Part shown: positions 7,209 through 17,001 of the stretch, one piece after another | Layout of the letters: each line of letters opens with the position of its first letter | Position numbering within the stretch: position 1 is the first letter of the stretch | Source: Myxosarcina sp. GA_180221_E-2-1-MAG-40_15 | GTDB taxonomy: Bacteria > Cyanobacteriota > Cyanobacteriia > Cyanobacteriales > Xenococcaceae | Length of the DNA stretch: 46,167 nt | Direction: 5' to 3' | NCBI GenBank assembly: GCA_020692205.1 | Contig: JAIMKV010000037.1 | Location: 1-46,167 of the forward strand | Program-made: the position numbers and the translations under genes | Notes under the pieces: generated by a model | Told to the model about the DNA's origin: nothing | The model's input: only the letters and a program-made list of their open reading frames with translations | Database searches by the model: none

Positions 7209-8341
7209 TTCTGGAACAAACCTCCCAAGAATCCTTCCTTGTTGCCTTTTCCTGTTGTTTCTCCTCTAACGGTAGCCAGCTTTTCTAATAATTCTTTCTC
7301 TTCGGAGTTAATTTTAGTGGGAATATTGATCTTGACCGTAATCAAATGATTGCCTCGGCTAACAGGATTGCCTAACTTAGGTACGCCTTTATTTTCTAAG
7401 GTAAGTACTGTATTAGGCTGAGTACCCGCGGGAATAGTTAGCTCTTCTTTACCGTCAACTGTATTGATCTGCAAATTACAGCCCAAAATAGCTTGTAGGT
7501 AGCTAATGGTAATTTCCGATCTAATGCTAATCCCTTCTCTGGTAAATTCTCGATCAGCTTCGACAAACAAATAAACATACAAATCTCCAGGCGTACCGTT
7601 ACGAACTCCTGCGTCTCCTTCCCCAGAGACTCTAAGACGAGTACCGTTATCTACTCCAGGCGGAATCGTAATTTTCAGCTTTTTAGTTTCTTGCTGACGA
7701 CCAGCGCCATGACAAGTCCCGCATTTTTCCTCAATTACCTGCCCAGTACCATTACAGGTCGTACAGGCTGATACCTGGGCAAAACTACCAAAAGGAGTAC
7801 GAGTAGCGCGACGTACCTGACCACTACCGTTACAGGTGCCACAGGTTTTAACTCCAGTACCTGGTTTGGCCCCCGTACCATCACAGGTTTGGCAAGATTC
7901 GAGGTGGGGAATTTTAATTTGTTTTTCGCCACCGAAAACCGCCTCTCTAAAATCCAGCTTTAAATCTAATCGTAAATCGTCTCCTCTAACTGGCCCGTTG
8001 CGACGGCGAGATTGACCTTGACTGGTGCCAACGCCTCCACCAAATCCGCTAAAAATAGTTTCAAATATATCGGCGAAACCGCCCATATCGTTATAATCGA
8101 ATCCTGATGCTCCTGCTGCACCACCTACACCAGCTTCGCCAAAGCGGTCATACCTAGCGCGAGTTTCTGGTTCAGAAAGAACCTCATATGCACGATTAAT
8201 TTCTTTGAACTTTTCCTCTGCTCCTGGTTCCTTGTTGACATCGGGATGGTATTGACGTGCCAGACGGCGATAAGCACGCTTTAGTTCATCTTTATCTACA
8301 TCACGGGATACGCCCAGGATTTGATAGTAGTCCCCTGCCAT
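7205..8341 (-). CDS. dnaJ: DnaJ, type I Hsp40 co-chaperone
   Basis: A 378-aa full-length type I Hsp40 that delivers substrates to DnaK and stimulates its ATPase. It shows a J domain ([20 protein letters not shown], with HPD near residue 33), a Gly/Phe-rich linker (about residues 75-115), four zinc-binding CxxCxGxG repeats ([32 protein letters not shown]) and a C-terminal substrate-binding and dimerisation domain. It lies 164 bp downstream of dnaK on the same strand and overlaps the tusA-like gene by 4 nt. Confidence 0.95.
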   Translation of the reverse strand: MAGDYYQILGVSRDVDKDELKRAYRRLARQYHPDVNKEPGAEEKFKEINRAYEVLSEPETRARYDRFGEAGVGGAAGASGFDYNDMGGFADIFETIFSGFGGGVGTSQGQSRRRNGPVRGDDLRLDLKLDFREAVFGGEKQIKIPHLESCQTCDGTGAKPGTGVKTCGTCNGSGQVRRATRTPFGSFAQVSACTTCNGTGQVIEEKCGTCHGAGRQQETKKLKITIPPGVDNGTRLRVSGEGDAGVRNGTPGDLYVYLFVEADREFTREGISIRSEITISYLQAILGCNLQINTVDGKEELTIPAGTQPNTVLTLENKGVPKLGNPVSRGNHLITVKINIPTKINSEEKELLEKLATVRGETTGKGNKEGFLGGLFQK

Positions 8342-8505
8342 AAAATCTTAATTCATTTCTATGTTTTATTGATTGTACTTTAACAAAATCAGAACCAGTA
8401 AATATAGTACGGTTACTACTAAGAGCTAATTATTTTTGATTTGGCTAAATTTTGGTCGACCACAGGTTCTAGATCAACTTAAGGCAAAATGCCATCTGTG
8501 ACCAG

Positions 8506-10521
8506 CTAATCGACTGATTCATAATCATCAAAAGACGTATCGTCATCTATTCCTAAATCATTACCGCTTTCAATCTGAGCATTATTTGATACTCTAACCA
8601 CTGCTTTAATAGTATTATTGCTGTTGGCAGCTAAATCAATTTCGGTTTGAGCATCAGCTACATCATTGTCATCAAAATCTTCAAAGGCAAAAGAGTTGTT
8701 TAATTCCGAATTTTTTTGTTGATAGACCTCCGTACCAATGGCTAACAAAGTTTGACGTAGACTATCTAAGATCTGGCTAATTTCTTTAATGGTAGCGTGG
8801 GGATTATTGCAGGCTATGTTGAACTCCTCTTTAAGACGGGCAATTTGTGCTTTATACTCATCACGAATTAAGTTCCCTTGTTCACTAAGAGTTGAATCAT
8901 AATTGTAAATTAAATTTTCAGCTTGATTTTTTAATTTGACCAGTTCAATGTTACGGCGATCTTGCTCGGCATAGTTGTCTGCTTCTTGGCGCATCTTCTC
9001 AACTTCGCTAGAGCTTAAACCTCCAGTGTTACTAATCGTAATACTTTGCTGTTTTCCAGTACCTTTATCTTGAGCCGAAACCTGTAAAATTCCGTTGACA
9101 TCGATTTCAAATGCTACTTCAATTTGGGGCATTCCTCTAGGGGCAACAGGAATTCCCGTTAGCATAAATTTGCCCAGACTTTTATTGTCTTTTGCCATGG
9201 CTCTCTCGCCTTGAAGAGCATGAATCTCTACGGTTGTTTGTCCATCAGCAGCCGTAGAAAAAACCTGTGATTTGCTAGTAGGGACAGTAGTATTTCTTTC
9301 AATAATTTTAGTAAAGACTTCACCCAGAGTTTCGATTCCTAAAGACAAAGGAGTAATATCTAACAACAAAACGTCTTCTACTTCACCACCTAGCACTCCT
9401 GCTTGGATAGCAGCGCCAGCCGCTACGGCTTCATCTGGGTTAACTGAGCGATCAATTTGCATTCCATCAAAAATCGTTTTAATCGCTGCTTGAACTGCGG
9501 GAATACGCGTCGAACCTCCCACCAGAATAATGCGGTCGATTTCGTTTGGCTTTAAGTCTGAGTCTTTTAAAGCTAACCTGACAGGCTCTAAGGTTTTTTG
9601 GATTAAATTTTTTGATAGTTCTTCAAACTTAGCTCGACTTAATTCAAGTTCAATATGTTTAGGTCCAGTTTCATCAGCGGTGATAAACGGCAGGTTAATT
9701 GAAGTTGTGGGAGCAACAGAAAGCTCTATTTTGGCTTTCTCCGCAGCTTCACGCATTCGCTGGAGTGCCATTTTATCTGTTCTGAGGTCGATTTCTTCTT
9801 GAGCATAAAAGGTTTTGATCATCCAGCGGACAATGACGTTATCAAAGTCATCTCCACCCAAATGATTGTTACCAGCCGTAGCTTTGACCTCAAATACGCC
9901 ATTGCCTAACTGCAACACAGATACATCAAAAGTGCCGCCTCCCAAGTCAAAAACCAGAATATACTCTTCTCTATCTTGTTTATCCAAACCATAAGCTAAG
10001 GCGGCAGCAGTGGGTTCATTAACAATGCGTAATACCTCTAGCCCAGCAATTGTACCTGCATCTTTAGTTGCTTGTCTTTGAGCATCAGTAAAATATGCTG
10101 GAACAGTGATGACCACCTCGGTTACTGGTTCACCCAAAAAGCTTTCCGCATCCGCCTTCAGCTTTTGCAAAATCATGGCAGAAATTTCTTGGGGAGTATA
10201 CTGACGATTTTTAATTTGAACATCGACAGTATCATCCCGACCTGGAATACATTTGTAGGGAATACGCGATCGCTCTTCTTCTGTGTCTTCCCAACGGCGA
10301 CCAATAAAGCGCTTAATGCTGTGAATAGTATTTTGAGCGTTAGTGACCGATTGTCTTTTTGCCAATTGACCTACTAAACGAGTATCACCCTTAGCAAATG
10401 CCACCATACTAGGAGTTGTCCGCGCACCTTCTGAGTTAGCAATGATTACGGGCTTGCCCCCTTCAAGCACAGCAACACAACTGTTGGTAGTTCCCAGGTC
10501 AATACCGATAACTTTTGCCAT
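8506..10521 (-). CDS. dnaK: DnaK, Hsp70 chaperone
   Basis: A 671-aa ATP-driven Hsp70. The nucleotide-binding domain shows '[14 protein letters not shown]', '[20 protein letters not shown]', '[11 protein letters not shown]' and '[13 protein letters not shown]'. The substrate-binding domain has '[13 protein letters not shown]' and '[14 protein letters not shown]'. The C-terminal part is longer and more divergent than in the standard housekeeping form and ends in an acidic run ([13 protein letters not shown]). Cyanobacteria carry several dnaK paralogues; which one this is cannot be settled by eye, though its place between grpE and dnaJ makes it a working member of a complete Hsp70 set. No CIRCE element (TTAGCACTC-N9-GAGTGCTAA) is visible upstream. 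Confidence 0.95.
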   Translation of the reverse strand: MAKVIGIDLGTTNSCVAVLEGGKPVIIANSEGARTTPSMVAFAKGDTRLVGQLAKRQSVTNAQNTIHSIKRFIGRRWEDTEEERSRIPYKCIPGRDDTVDVQIKNRQYTPQEISAMILQKLKADAESFLGEPVTEVVITVPAYFTDAQRQATKDAGTIAGLEVLRIVNEPTAAALAYGLDKQDREEYILVFDLGGGTFDVSVLQLGNGVFEVKATAGNNHLGGDDFDNVIVRWMIKTFYAQEEIDLRTDKMALQRMREAAEKAKIELSVAPTTSINLPFITADETGPKHIELELSRAKFEELSKNLIQKTLEPVRLALKDSDLKPNEIDRIILVGGSTRIPAVQAAIKTIFDGMQIDRSVNPDEAVAAGAAIQAGVLGGEVEDVLLLDITPLSLGIETLGEVFTKIIERNTTVPTSKSQVFSTAADGQTTVEIHALQGERAMAKDNKSLGKFMLTGIPVAPRGMPQIEVAFEIDVNGILQVSAQDKGTGKQQSITISNTGGLSSSEVEKMRQEADNYAEQDRRNIELVKLKNQAENLIYNYDSTLSEQGNLIRDEYKAQIARLKEEFNIACNNPHATIKEISQILDSLRQTLLAIGTEVYQQKNSELNNSFAFEDFDDNDVADAQTEIDLAANSNNTIKAVVRVSNNAQIESGNDLGIDDDTSFDDYESVD

Positions 10522-10666
10522 AGCGCTTAGGCAGTAACTTTCATTTATGTATAAATTATCAAAAAGTTTACAGGGAAACTAGCGGTATTATTCGGCATAC
10601 CGTAATGCATGATCAGTACTTCCATTTAGTCCCAAAACTTTAATCATCTTCGGATCGTAGGATTAC

Positions 10667-11392
10667 TTAATCATCATTTTCTGCGTTTTCTGTCTTTTTC
10701 TCTTCCGAAGTTATCACAGGTTCTTGAGGAACAGCAACTTTAACCATGGCATGACGCAAAATTATATCTTCTAAGACATATCCTCGGATCAGCTGCTCAA
10801 TAACTGTTCCTTCGGGATATTCATCGGTTGGTTGACGCAACATTGCTTCGTGATAGTTAGGATCGAATTCTTGGCCTTCGGGACGCATTGCCGACACTCC
10901 CATCTTTTTCAGGCACTCGACCAAAGTTTTATATACTCCTTGATAGCTGGAATGAATTGCTTTTTCCCCATCGCCTTCAGGTTTAAGCTGGGTTCTGGCG
11001 CGCTCAAAGTTATCGATCACTGGCAACAATTCGATGATCACATTTTTTTTAACCTGTAGTTCCAGGTTTTCTTTTTCTTTGACAGTTCTACGACGAAAAT
11101 TCTCGAAATCCGCAGCTAATCTAGCATACTGCGCTTTTGACAAGTCTGCCTGCTGGCTTTTTTCATCTAAAAGCTGTTTAAGATTGGCATTTTCTTGCTG
11201 GAATGCAGCAAAGATTGCTTCATTCTCATCAGCAGCTTGACCATCTGCTTCTGTTCCTGAATCGATTTCTGTAGCTTGCTCTGTCTCTAAAATAGTCTCT
11301 GATGCAGGATGATTATTGTCTGCTGAATTATCAACAACAACAACTTCGGGATTTTCGGAAATGATTTCTGATTGTTTTTGCTCTTCAGTCAT
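10667..11392 (-). CDS. grpE: GrpE, nucleotide exchange factor for DnaK
   Basis: A 241-aa exchange factor that releases ADP from DnaK. An acidic, probably disordered N-terminus (about residues 1-65) leads into the long dimerising coiled coil (QQENANLKQLLDEKSQQADL onward), then the GrpE core 'YARLAADFENFRRRTVKEKE' and the C-terminal beta wing 'GYVLEDIILRHAMVKVA'. It is the first gene of the minus-strand chaperone cluster, 145 bp ahead of dnaK and divergent from pilB. Confidence 0.95.
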   Translation of the reverse strand: MTEEQKQSEIISENPEVVVVDNSADNNHPASETILETEQATEIDSGTEADGQAADENEAIFAAFQQENANLKQLLDEKSQQADLSKAQYARLAADFENFRRRTVKEKENLELQVKKNVIIELLPVIDNFERARTQLKPEGDGEKAIHSSYQGVYKTLVECLKKMGVSAMRPEGQEFDPNYHEAMLRQPTDEYPEGTVIEQLIRGYVLEDIILRHAMVKVAVPQEPVITSEEKKTENAENDD

Positions 11393-11820
11393 CGGAATAT
11401 TTGTCTCTCCACGTACAAAATATAAGATATTGCATTCTTTGGCAGAATTAACAGTTTTTATTCAGGCTTGGCTGGATTAGAACTGTCTGATCAATAGCTA
11501 GGCGATCGCCTAGCAAACCCTATAAATAGTTCTCTTTTAAAGTCATCATAAGATATTTTCTTGCCAACTTTATCTGGTTACCAGGCAGAGACATTTGATT
11601 GTCAAACATTACCAGTCGTCGAAGATGACGATCTGCGTAGGGCTGATACTACACAAGACTCCACAACTTCTTTCCGCAACTAAATTTTGTTTTGCCGCTT
11701 GAGTTAGAAACCATAACTGAGGAACTTTTTTAAATAACTAGGTTTGGTCTGGGTTCATTGAAATTTTAACTAAACTTTGGGGAACACTAGCTAGCATGAC
11801 CGAGATATTTTTACTTTTTT
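11393..11820. other. Divergent promoter region between grpE and pilB
   Basis: This 428-bp region serves both grpE (minus) and pilB (plus). The one clear structure is an 18-bp perfect palindrome GCTAGGCGATCGCCTAGC at 11497-11514, built around a HIP1 core. No CIRCE element, sigma-32-like box or good open frame is seen. The pilB start has no evident Shine-Dalgarno sequence. Confidence 0.5.
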
Positions 11821-13824
11821 ATGGCTTATTCCTCCTCTAACAAAACTCGGGCGATCGCCCTACGTAATAACTTATCCCCTTTTGGTAACCAATTGGTACA
11901 AAAAGGGTTTATTGATGGTGACCAAATGCAGAAGGCTCTGGCTGAGAGTCGCAAAACGGGACGCTCTTTAGTAGAAATATTAGAATCGGCTACGGGAAAA
12001 CAGCTGCCACCAGATTTACTGCGTCAATATAAAAAACATCATTTATTTGAGCTGAAAGTTCTTTTCGGCGTGGAGTCAGTCGATCCCGAAATAGAAACGG
12101 ATAAATTTAGTAATAATCAGATGGGGGAGTTGATTAACTCTCTGATTCCTTTAGATATTTGCCGTCGTTACCGTCTAATTCCGCTACAAAAAAAAGAGGG
12201 TGAAAAACCTGTTTTGGTCGTGGCAATGGTGGATCCAGATAACCTCGAAGCCCAAGACGATCTTAATCGCATTCTGCGACCAAAAGGGATTACGGTTGAA
12301 AGACAGGTTATTACTCAATCTGACTATCAAGAGCTAATTGATCGGTTTTTAGACGAGCAGGTAAAAAAAGACACGATTAAGCAAAAAGAAGTTAATGTTG
12401 ATGTTTCTTTAGAACTAGATAATTTTGAATTTAATTTAGAAGAAACAGATGACGAATTAGCCGATGACTTGGGTGCGGTAAACGAAGCTCAGGCAGCACC
12501 AATTATTACTCTGGTCAATAAAATTTTGGCAAAAGCATTACAAGATGGGGTTTCTGATATCCACGTTGAACCCCAGGAAGAAGGCTTGAGAATACGCTAT
12601 CGTAAAGATGGTGTTTTGATCAAGCCTTTTGACAAAATGCCGAAACACATTATCCCTGCTGTAATTGCTCGTTTCAAGATTATGGCAGAGCTTGATATAG
12701 CTGAAAAGCGTTTGCCTCAAGATGGTAAAATTCGTCGGATGTTCCAGGGAAGAAAGGTGGATTTTCGCGTCAGTACTCTACCTAGCCGTTATGGAGAAAA
12801 GGTAGTACTCAGGATCTTAGATAACACAGCTACCCAGTTAGGTCTAGATAAACTAATTTCTCACGAGCCTACTTTAGAGATTGTTAGAGATATGGCAAAA
12901 CGTCCTTTTGGCATCATCTTAGTCACAGGACCAACTGGTTCGGGTAAATCTACCAGTCTTTATTCTGTATTAGCCGAGAGAAATAGCCCTGATATTAATA
13001 TCAGTACCGCTGAAGATCCAATTGAATATTCGCTTGATGGCATTACCCAAGTACAGGTAATTCGCGAAAAAGGGATGGATTTTGCCTCGATTCTGCGAGC
13101 TTTCTTAAGACAAGATCCTGATGTGATTCTAGTCGGTGAGACGCGAGATCCAGAAACCGCTAAAACGGCAATTGAAGCAGCATTAACTGGTCACTTGGTA
13201 CTGACTACTTTACATACCAATGATGCAGCAGGTGCGATCGCGCGTTTGGATGAAATGGGTGTTGAACCGTTTATGATTTCTGGTGCTTTGGTCGGGGTTT
13301 TGGCTCAAAGACTAATGCGACGAGTTTGTGGCGAATGCCGTATTGCCTATAACCCGACTAAAGAGGAATTGTCTAGATTTGGTTTATCAGCCTCGACAGA
13401 TGAGGAAATTGTTTTTTACAAAGCTCATAAATTAGACGTAGAACAGCTTTCCGCCGCTAAAGCTAATGGCAGTCTGTGTCCAAAATGCAATGGTGTTGGC
13501 TATAAAGGTCGAGTTGGGGTATACGAGGTAATGCGTAACTCTGAAAGATTACAAACGTTAATTAACGAGGGGGCAAATACTGATCGCATTAAGGAAACAG
13601 CTGTAGATGAAGGCATGATCACAATCCTGGCATATAGTCTGAATTTGGTTAAAGAAGGTCATACCACCCTGGAAGAGGTTGAACGGGTAACCTTTACTGA
13701 CTCAGGCTTAGAAGCCGAATTGAAGGCTAAACGTAAAAGTGGTTTAACCTGTCGTACCTGTAGCGCGGAGTTACAGCCTGAATGGTTAGATTGTCCTTAT
13801 TGTATGACTCCCCGTTTTAGTTAG
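11821..13824 (+). CDS. pilB: PilB, type IV pilus extension ATPase
   Basis: A 667-aa hexameric GspE/PilB-family ATPase that powers pilus assembly at the inner membrane, needed in cyanobacteria for twitching motility and DNA uptake. It has an N-terminal MshEN-type domain (about residues 20-180), a Walker A 'GPTGSGKST' near residue 370, the Asp box 'STAEDPIEY', a Walker B 'RQDPDVILVGETRD' near 430, a His box 'GHLVLTTLHTNDA', and the zinc tetracysteine of assembly ATPases (CGEC near 503, CPKC near 553). A second, C-terminal zinc ribbon (CRTC...CPYC, about residues 645-662) is an extra. It heads the pilB-pilT-pilC operon. Confidence 0.95.
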   Translation: MAYSSSNKTRAIALRNNLSPFGNQLVQKGFIDGDQMQKALAESRKTGRSLVEILESATGKQLPPDLLRQYKKHHLFELKVLFGVESVDPEIETDKFSNNQMGELINSLIPLDICRRYRLIPLQKKEGEKPVLVVAMVDPDNLEAQDDLNRILRPKGITVERQVITQSDYQELIDRFLDEQVKKDTIKQKEVNVDVSLELDNFEFNLEETDDELADDLGAVNEAQAAPIITLVNKILAKALQDGVSDIHVEPQEEGLRIRYRKDGVLIKPFDKMPKHIIPAVIARFKIMAELDIAEKRLPQDGKIRRMFQGRKVDFRVSTLPSRYGEKVVLRILDNTATQLGLDKLISHEPTLEIVRDMAKRPFGIILVTGPTGSGKSTSLYSVLAERNSPDINISTAEDPIEYSLDGITQVQVIREKGMDFASILRAFLRQDPDVILVGETRDPETAKTAIEAALTGHLVLTTLHTNDAAGAIARLDEMGVEPFMISGALVGVLAQRLMRRVCGECRIAYNPTKEELSRFGLSASTDEEIVFYKAHKLDVEQLSAAKANGSLCPKCNGVGYKGRVGVYEVMRNSERLQTLINEGANTDRIKETAVDEGMITILAYSLNLVKEGHTTLEEVERVTFTDSGLEAELKAKRKSGLTCRTCSAELQPEWLDCPYCMTPRFS

Positions 13825-13841
13825 GACAGTGAAGGTGATGG

Positions 13842-13876
13842 GAGCTAAGAGCTAAGAGCTAAGAGCTAAGAGCTTA
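13842..13876 (+). repeat. Heptamer tandem repeat (GAGCTAA x5)
   Basis: Four perfect copies of GAGCTAA (13842-13869) and a fifth with one change (GAGCTTA, 13870-13876). The array begins 17 bp after the pilB stop and ends 53 bp before pilT. A pure 7-bp array in an operon spacer is a candidate slippage site, but copy changes here would not shift any reading frame. Confidence 0.85.
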
Positions 13877-13929
13877 AAAACAGTAATCAATGTTTGAGAA
13901 GTTATGGAAAATTTTAAGAGGAAAAAGCT

Positions 13930-15048
13930 ATGGATTTAATGATTGAAGACATGATGGAGCAATTGGTGGAGATGGGTGGCTCTGATATGCACATCCAGGC
14001 TGGCGCACCAATATATTTTCGCATTAGCGGTAAATTGACTCCTATTGGTGATGAGCTATCTCCTCAAGAGTGCCAAAGGTTAATTTTTAGTATGCTCAAT
14101 AACAATCAAAGAAAGGAATTGGAGCAGCATTGGGAGCTAGATTGTTCCTACGGGGTGAAAGGTTTAGCTCGATTTCGGGTCAATGTCTATAAAGAGCGAG
14201 GATGTTATGCTGCCTGTCTGCGGGCATTGTCTTCTAAAATTCCCAACTTTGATCAGCTAGGTCTACCTGATGTAGTCAGAAGAACCACTGAACGACCACG
14301 AGGACTCGTCCTGGTAACAGGACCCACTGGTTCTGGTAAGACTACAACCTTAGCAGCGATGCTAGATTTAATCAATCGCAGCCGAGGCGAACATATTCTG
14401 ACGGTAGAAGACCCAATTGAATATGTTTTTGATAACGTCAAGAGTTTATTTCATCAACGGCAAAAAGGAGAAGATACTAAAAGTTTTGCCAATGCCCTAA
14501 AAGCTGCGCTGCGCGAAGATCCCGATATTATCCTGGTAGGAGAAATGCGGGATTTGGAGACAATTTCTTTGGCAATCTCCGCAGCAGAAACAGGTCACTT
14601 AGTATTTGGTACTCTGCACACTAATTCTGCTTCAGGAACAGTGGATCGGATGATTGATGTTTTTCCTGCTGGTCAACAGGCGCAAATTAGAGCCATGTTG
14701 TCTAACTCCTTGATCGCCGTCTTTAGTCAAACCCTAGTCAAAAAGAAAAATCCTAAACCTGGGGAATTTGGACGGGTCATGGCACAGGAAATTATGATTG
14801 TTACTCCAGCGATCGCCAATTTAATCCGTGAAGGGAAGGCAGCTCAAGTGTATTCAGCAATTCAAACAGGTGCCAAGATGGAGATGCAAACTATGGAACA
14901 GGCTTTAGCCGATTTGATTAAAAAAGGCGTGGTAAGTATGGAAGAGGGATTGGCTAAAAGTTCTCGGCCTGATGAGCTACAGCGTCTTGCAGGTGCTGCT
15001 GCTGGCATGGGCATGATCAGCAATACTCAAAATGCCAAACGTCATTAA
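13930..15048 (+). CDS. pilT: PilT, type IV pilus retraction ATPase
   Basis: A 372-aa hexameric ATPase that depolymerises pili to produce retraction force. It shows the PAS-like N-terminal domain (ending near residue 115), Walker A 'GPTGSGKTT' near residue 131, Asp box 'LTVEDPIEY', Walker B 'REDPDIILVGEMRD', His box 'GHLVFGTLHTNSA', and the PilT-specific C-terminal segment with 'TPAIANLIREGK'. It lies 105 bp after pilB and 52 bp before pilC. The ATG at 13930 follows a GAGGAAAAAGCT ribosome binding site. Confidence 0.95.
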   Translation: MDLMIEDMMEQLVEMGGSDMHIQAGAPIYFRISGKLTPIGDELSPQECQRLIFSMLNNNQRKELEQHWELDCSYGVKGLARFRVNVYKERGCYAACLRALSSKIPNFDQLGLPDVVRRTTERPRGLVLVTGPTGSGKTTTLAAMLDLINRSRGEHILTVEDPIEYVFDNVKSLFHQRQKGEDTKSFANALKAALREDPDIILVGEMRDLETISLAISAAETGHLVFGTLHTNSASGTVDRMIDVFPAGQQAQIRAMLSNSLIAVFSQTLVKKKNPKPGEFGRVMAQEIMIVTPAIANLIREGKAAQVYSAIQTGAKMEMQTMEQALADLIKKGVVSMEEGLAKSSRPDELQRLAGAAAGMGMISNTQNAKRH

Positions 15049-15100
15049 TTGATCTTCAACCTAACTATTTTTTATTACCAACTCAGCTATTAGTTTATTC

Positions 15101-16315
15101 ATGTCTATATTCATAGCAAAAGTCAAAGACAATTCTGGCAAAATCTTTAAAGAAAAAATTGAAGCTGCTTCTGCCGAACAAGCTCGTCTAGTGCTAAAAA
15201 ACAGATATGTAGCTGTCGGTAAGGTCAGCAAGTCCAGTTTTGAAATCGATCTTACTCAGCTACAGTTGATGTTAGCCAAAGTAACGGTTAAGGATAAAGC
15301 GATATTTTCTCGTCAGTTTTCCGTCATGGTAAATGCGGGAGTAGCGATTGTTCGGGCTTTGGGTATCCTTTCAGACCAAGCTCCTAATCCTAAACTTAAA
15401 AAAGCTTTATTGGCAATTAGTGCCGAGGTGCAACAAGGCATTAGTTTATCGGATTCAATGATTAAGCACCCTGAGTGTTTTAATAATTTATACGTCGCTA
15501 TGGTAGAGGCGGGGGAAACTGGTGGGGTACTCGACGAAGTCCTGATGCGACTTTCTAAACTATTAGAAGATATGGCAAAGTTGCAAAACCAAATTAAGTC
15601 GGCTATGGCTTACCCGGTAACGGTAGGAATTTTTGCGGTAATTGCCTTTTTGGGGATGACCATTTTTTTAATTCCTGTTTTTGGCGGTATTTTTGAGCAG
15701 TTAGGCGCAGAATTGCCGCTGCTGACGAGAACTATGCTGACTATCAGTGGTATTCTTCGTAGTTGGAAAGTCATTATTCCGATTGCGGCTTTTGTCGGTA
15801 TTAGCTTTTTGCTCCGTACTTACTATAAAACACCGGCAGGTCGCTTACAGATTGATGCTTTTTTGTTGAAAGCACCTTTGTTTGGCGATCTAAATGAAAA
15901 AATCGCTGTAGCTCGTTTTTGTCGGATTTTTGGAACTCTAACTCGCTCGGGTGTGCCTGTACTTCAATGTTTTGATATTGTCTGTGACACCATTGGCAAT
16001 CAGGTGCTGGTTAACGCAGTTATGGCTGCCAAAAACGATATTCAACAGGGTGGCATGATTTCCTTGGCAATTCAAAAAGAAAAAGTTTTTCCGCCTTTGG
16101 CAATTCAAATGATTAGTATCGGGGAAGAAACTGGTGAACTAGACGGCATGATGGAGAAAGTCGCCGATTTTTACGAAGATGAAGTAGAACAGGCAGTCAA
16201 AGCTCTGACCAGCATGATTGAGCCAATTATGATGGTCGGTATTGCCTTGATGGTAGGAACAATTCTACTTTCAATGTATTTGCCCATGTTCTCCATCTTC
16301 GACCAGTTAGGATAG
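15101..16315 (+). CDS. pilC: PilC, type IV pilus inner-membrane platform protein
   Basis: A 404-aa polytopic GspF/PilC protein on which the PilB and PilT motors act. Two T2SSF repeats are visible, each with a 'FSRQFSVMVNAGVAIVRAL' / 'FCRIFGTLTRSGVPVLQCF' start and an 'MVEAGETGGVLDEVL' / 'MISIGEETGELDGMM' core. Membrane segments fall at about residues 170-195, 222-240 and 370-398. It is third in the operon and is followed after 17 bp by an unknown gene. Confidence 0.95.
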   Translation: MSIFIAKVKDNSGKIFKEKIEAASAEQARLVLKNRYVAVGKVSKSSFEIDLTQLQLMLAKVTVKDKAIFSRQFSVMVNAGVAIVRALGILSDQAPNPKLKKALLAISAEVQQGISLSDSMIKHPECFNNLYVAMVEAGETGGVLDEVLMRLSKLLEDMAKLQNQIKSAMAYPVTVGIFAVIAFLGMTIFLIPVFGGIFEQLGAELPLLTRTMLTISGILRSWKVIIPIAAFVGISFLLRTYYKTPAGRLQIDAFLLKAPLFGDLNEKIAVARFCRIFGTLTRSGVPVLQCFDIVCDTIGNQVLVNAVMAAKNDIQQGGMISLAIQKEKVFPPLAIQMISIGEETGELDGMMEKVADFYEDEVEQAVKALTSMIEPIMMVGIALMVGTILLSMYLPMFSIFDQLG

Positions 16316-16332
16316 TTACTCAGCGAAATCCC

Positions 16333-16908
16333 ATGACATCAATCAAAAAATCTGACTACGAAACTTTACTAGCTGAATATAGTACTCGTAGCGGGGCGAT
16401 CGCTTTACTTAAGCAACATCGCCCTTATCTTGAAGTATTACCCAGTATTCGCCGACCAGAACAGAGTCTAATTACAATTCCACTTCCTGTAGTCCGTATC
16501 CGCCGACCAGAATTAAGCTTAAATAATCCTTTACAAGTGAAAACTCCTCGCGTTGCTACTTCCTTGTCGTGCGATTTGGCAATTTTGATGTGCGATCCAG
16601 AGTGGAAAATTAAGATGGGTACAGAGATTATTGTTTTTATCCATCGTCCAGAAGAGGATTTTTCTGACTTAGTTGATCGCTGGCGTAAAACCCAGGTTGA
16701 TCTAGACCGAGACTATGAATGGTTAATGCCACCTAACGAACAGCACATGATTAGTGAAGCAGGTGAGGAGATCAAGCCATTATTTGTCGTGTTTGAAGGA
16801 ACGGGCGATCGCATTAAGCAAGGTCTTGCTGGTGCTGGATTTCCCTACATTGTGCAATCTCTCAATTCTGCTTTAGAATCTGAGATTAGCGAAATGATCT
16901 CAGATTAA
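16333..16908 (+). CDS. Unrecognised 191-aa protein, fourth gene of the pil operon
   Basis: I do not recognise a family. The protein is soluble by appearance, with no signal peptide or membrane helix. A short internal repetition occurs at about residues 38-65, where 'IRRPEQSLITIPLPVV' is followed by 'IRRPELSLNNPLQV'. The second half has a helical, acidic character (PEEDFSDLVDRWRKTQVDLD) and then a beta-like 'IKPLFVVFEGTGDRIKQGL'. The gene begins 17 bp after pilC and ends 1 bp before a strong terminator, so it is almost certainly cotranscribed with the pilus motor genes. A role in pilus function is inferred only from this position. Confidence 0.75.
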   Translation: MTSIKKSDYETLLAEYSTRSGAIALLKQHRPYLEVLPSIRRPEQSLITIPLPVVRIRRPELSLNNPLQVKTPRVATSLSCDLAILMCDPEWKIKMGTEIIVFIHRPEEDFSDLVDRWRKTQVDLDRDYEWLMPPNEQHMISEAGEEIKPLFVVFEGTGDRIKQGLAGAGFPYIVQSLNSALESEISEMISD

Positions 16909-16909
16909 G

Positions 16910-16955
16910 AGGTTCGGAGAGTAAAGAAAACTTCCTCTACTCTCCGAACCTTTTT
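16910..16955 (+). terminator. Rho-independent terminator of the pil operon
   Basis: A perfect 14-bp stem (AGGTTCGGAGAGTA pairing with TACTCTCCGAACCT) with a 14-nt loop is followed by a run of T residues (16951-16955). It begins directly after the stop codon of the 191-aa gene and closes the pilB-pilT-pilC transcript. Confidence 0.92.
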
Positions 16956-17001
16956 ACCTTCTTATCTTTAAAAGTAGTTTCTCAATTCATACTGGAGAAA
17001 T

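Noticed and set aside
9272-9802. Plus-strand frames inside dnaK
   Set aside because: They are antisense shadows of a highly conserved gene and have low-complexity Ser/Ile-rich translations.
11393-11470. Possible CIRCE/HrcA operator before grpE
   Set aside because: The nine-base inverted repeat TTAGCACTC-N9-GAGTGCTAA is not present in any recognisable form.
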